Part shown: positions 63,947 through 64,000 of the stretch, one piece after another
Layout: the number at the start of each line of letters is the position of its first letter
How positions within the stretch are numbered: position 1 is the first letter of the stretch
DNA from: Glandiceps talaboti
Taxonomy: Eukaryota; Hemichordata; Enteropneusta; Spengelidae
DNA length: 64,000 nucleotides
Reading direction: 5' to 3'
Assembly: GCF_964340395.1 (NCBI RefSeq)
Contig: NC_135550.1
Coordinates: forward strand, 7,452,601-7,516,600
Notes under the pieces: generated by a model
Database searches by the model: none
What the model saw: the letters and a program-made list of their open reading frames with translations, nothing else
Told to the model about the DNA's origin: nothing
Translations under genes and position numbers: made by a program

Positions 63947-64000
63947 AACAGTTTTTTCTTAATTTTGTGGACATTTTGGCAATAATGTACATATAATGTG

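Overview
This is AT-rich animal nuclear DNA. Genes are split into many short exons with GT-AG introns, and the spaces between exons are packed with microsatellites, minisatellites, foldback and MITE-like elements, a tRNA-derived SINE and decayed non-LTR retrotransposon sequence. The overall look is of a marine invertebrate metazoan; the sequence alone does not let me name the species. No prokaryotic operon, CRISPR array, rRNA or functional tRNA was seen.

Layout. (1) 2460-22497, minus strand: a 13-exon SLC35F6-like solute carrier (copy A, 427 aa predicted). (2) 22500-32990: a spacer of satellites, foldback elements, one orphan protein gene on the plus strand (28526-30009, with a decayed tail) and a relic copy of SLC35F6 exon 11 (31880-32035). 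(3) 32990-46619, minus strand: a second 13-exon SLC35F6-like gene (copy B, 460 aa predicted). Its intron 12 holds a RecQ-like helicase fragment. Its intron 1 holds a three-level nest: a retrotransposon interrupted by a long-TIR element that is itself interrupted by a SINE. (4) 46620-49517: repeat-rich spacer. (5) 49518-52049, minus strand: a three-exon gene for an unrecognised 372-aa protein. (6) 54245-63946, plus strand: a two-exon gene for a 149-aa PH-domain protein ending in a CaaX-type prenylation motif, split by a 9.25-kb intron that carries a roughly 31-copy minisatellite.

Copies A and B are tandem paralogs. All 13 exons correspond, nine have the same length, and every intron phase matches. 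Both proteins keep an acidic di-leucine sorting motif in the C-terminal tail, as in the vertebrate protein, which suggests a lysosomal/endosomal address. The relic exon between them shows that the locus has lost at least one more copy or partial copy.

A recurring theme is local amplification of splice-site-containing DNA: the exon 4 donor of copy A is repeated about 15 times, and fragments of exon 11 (acceptor) and exon 12 (donor) of copy B are duplicated in adjacent introns. Exon boundaries were read by eye from homology, phase and splice consensus and have no transcript support here.
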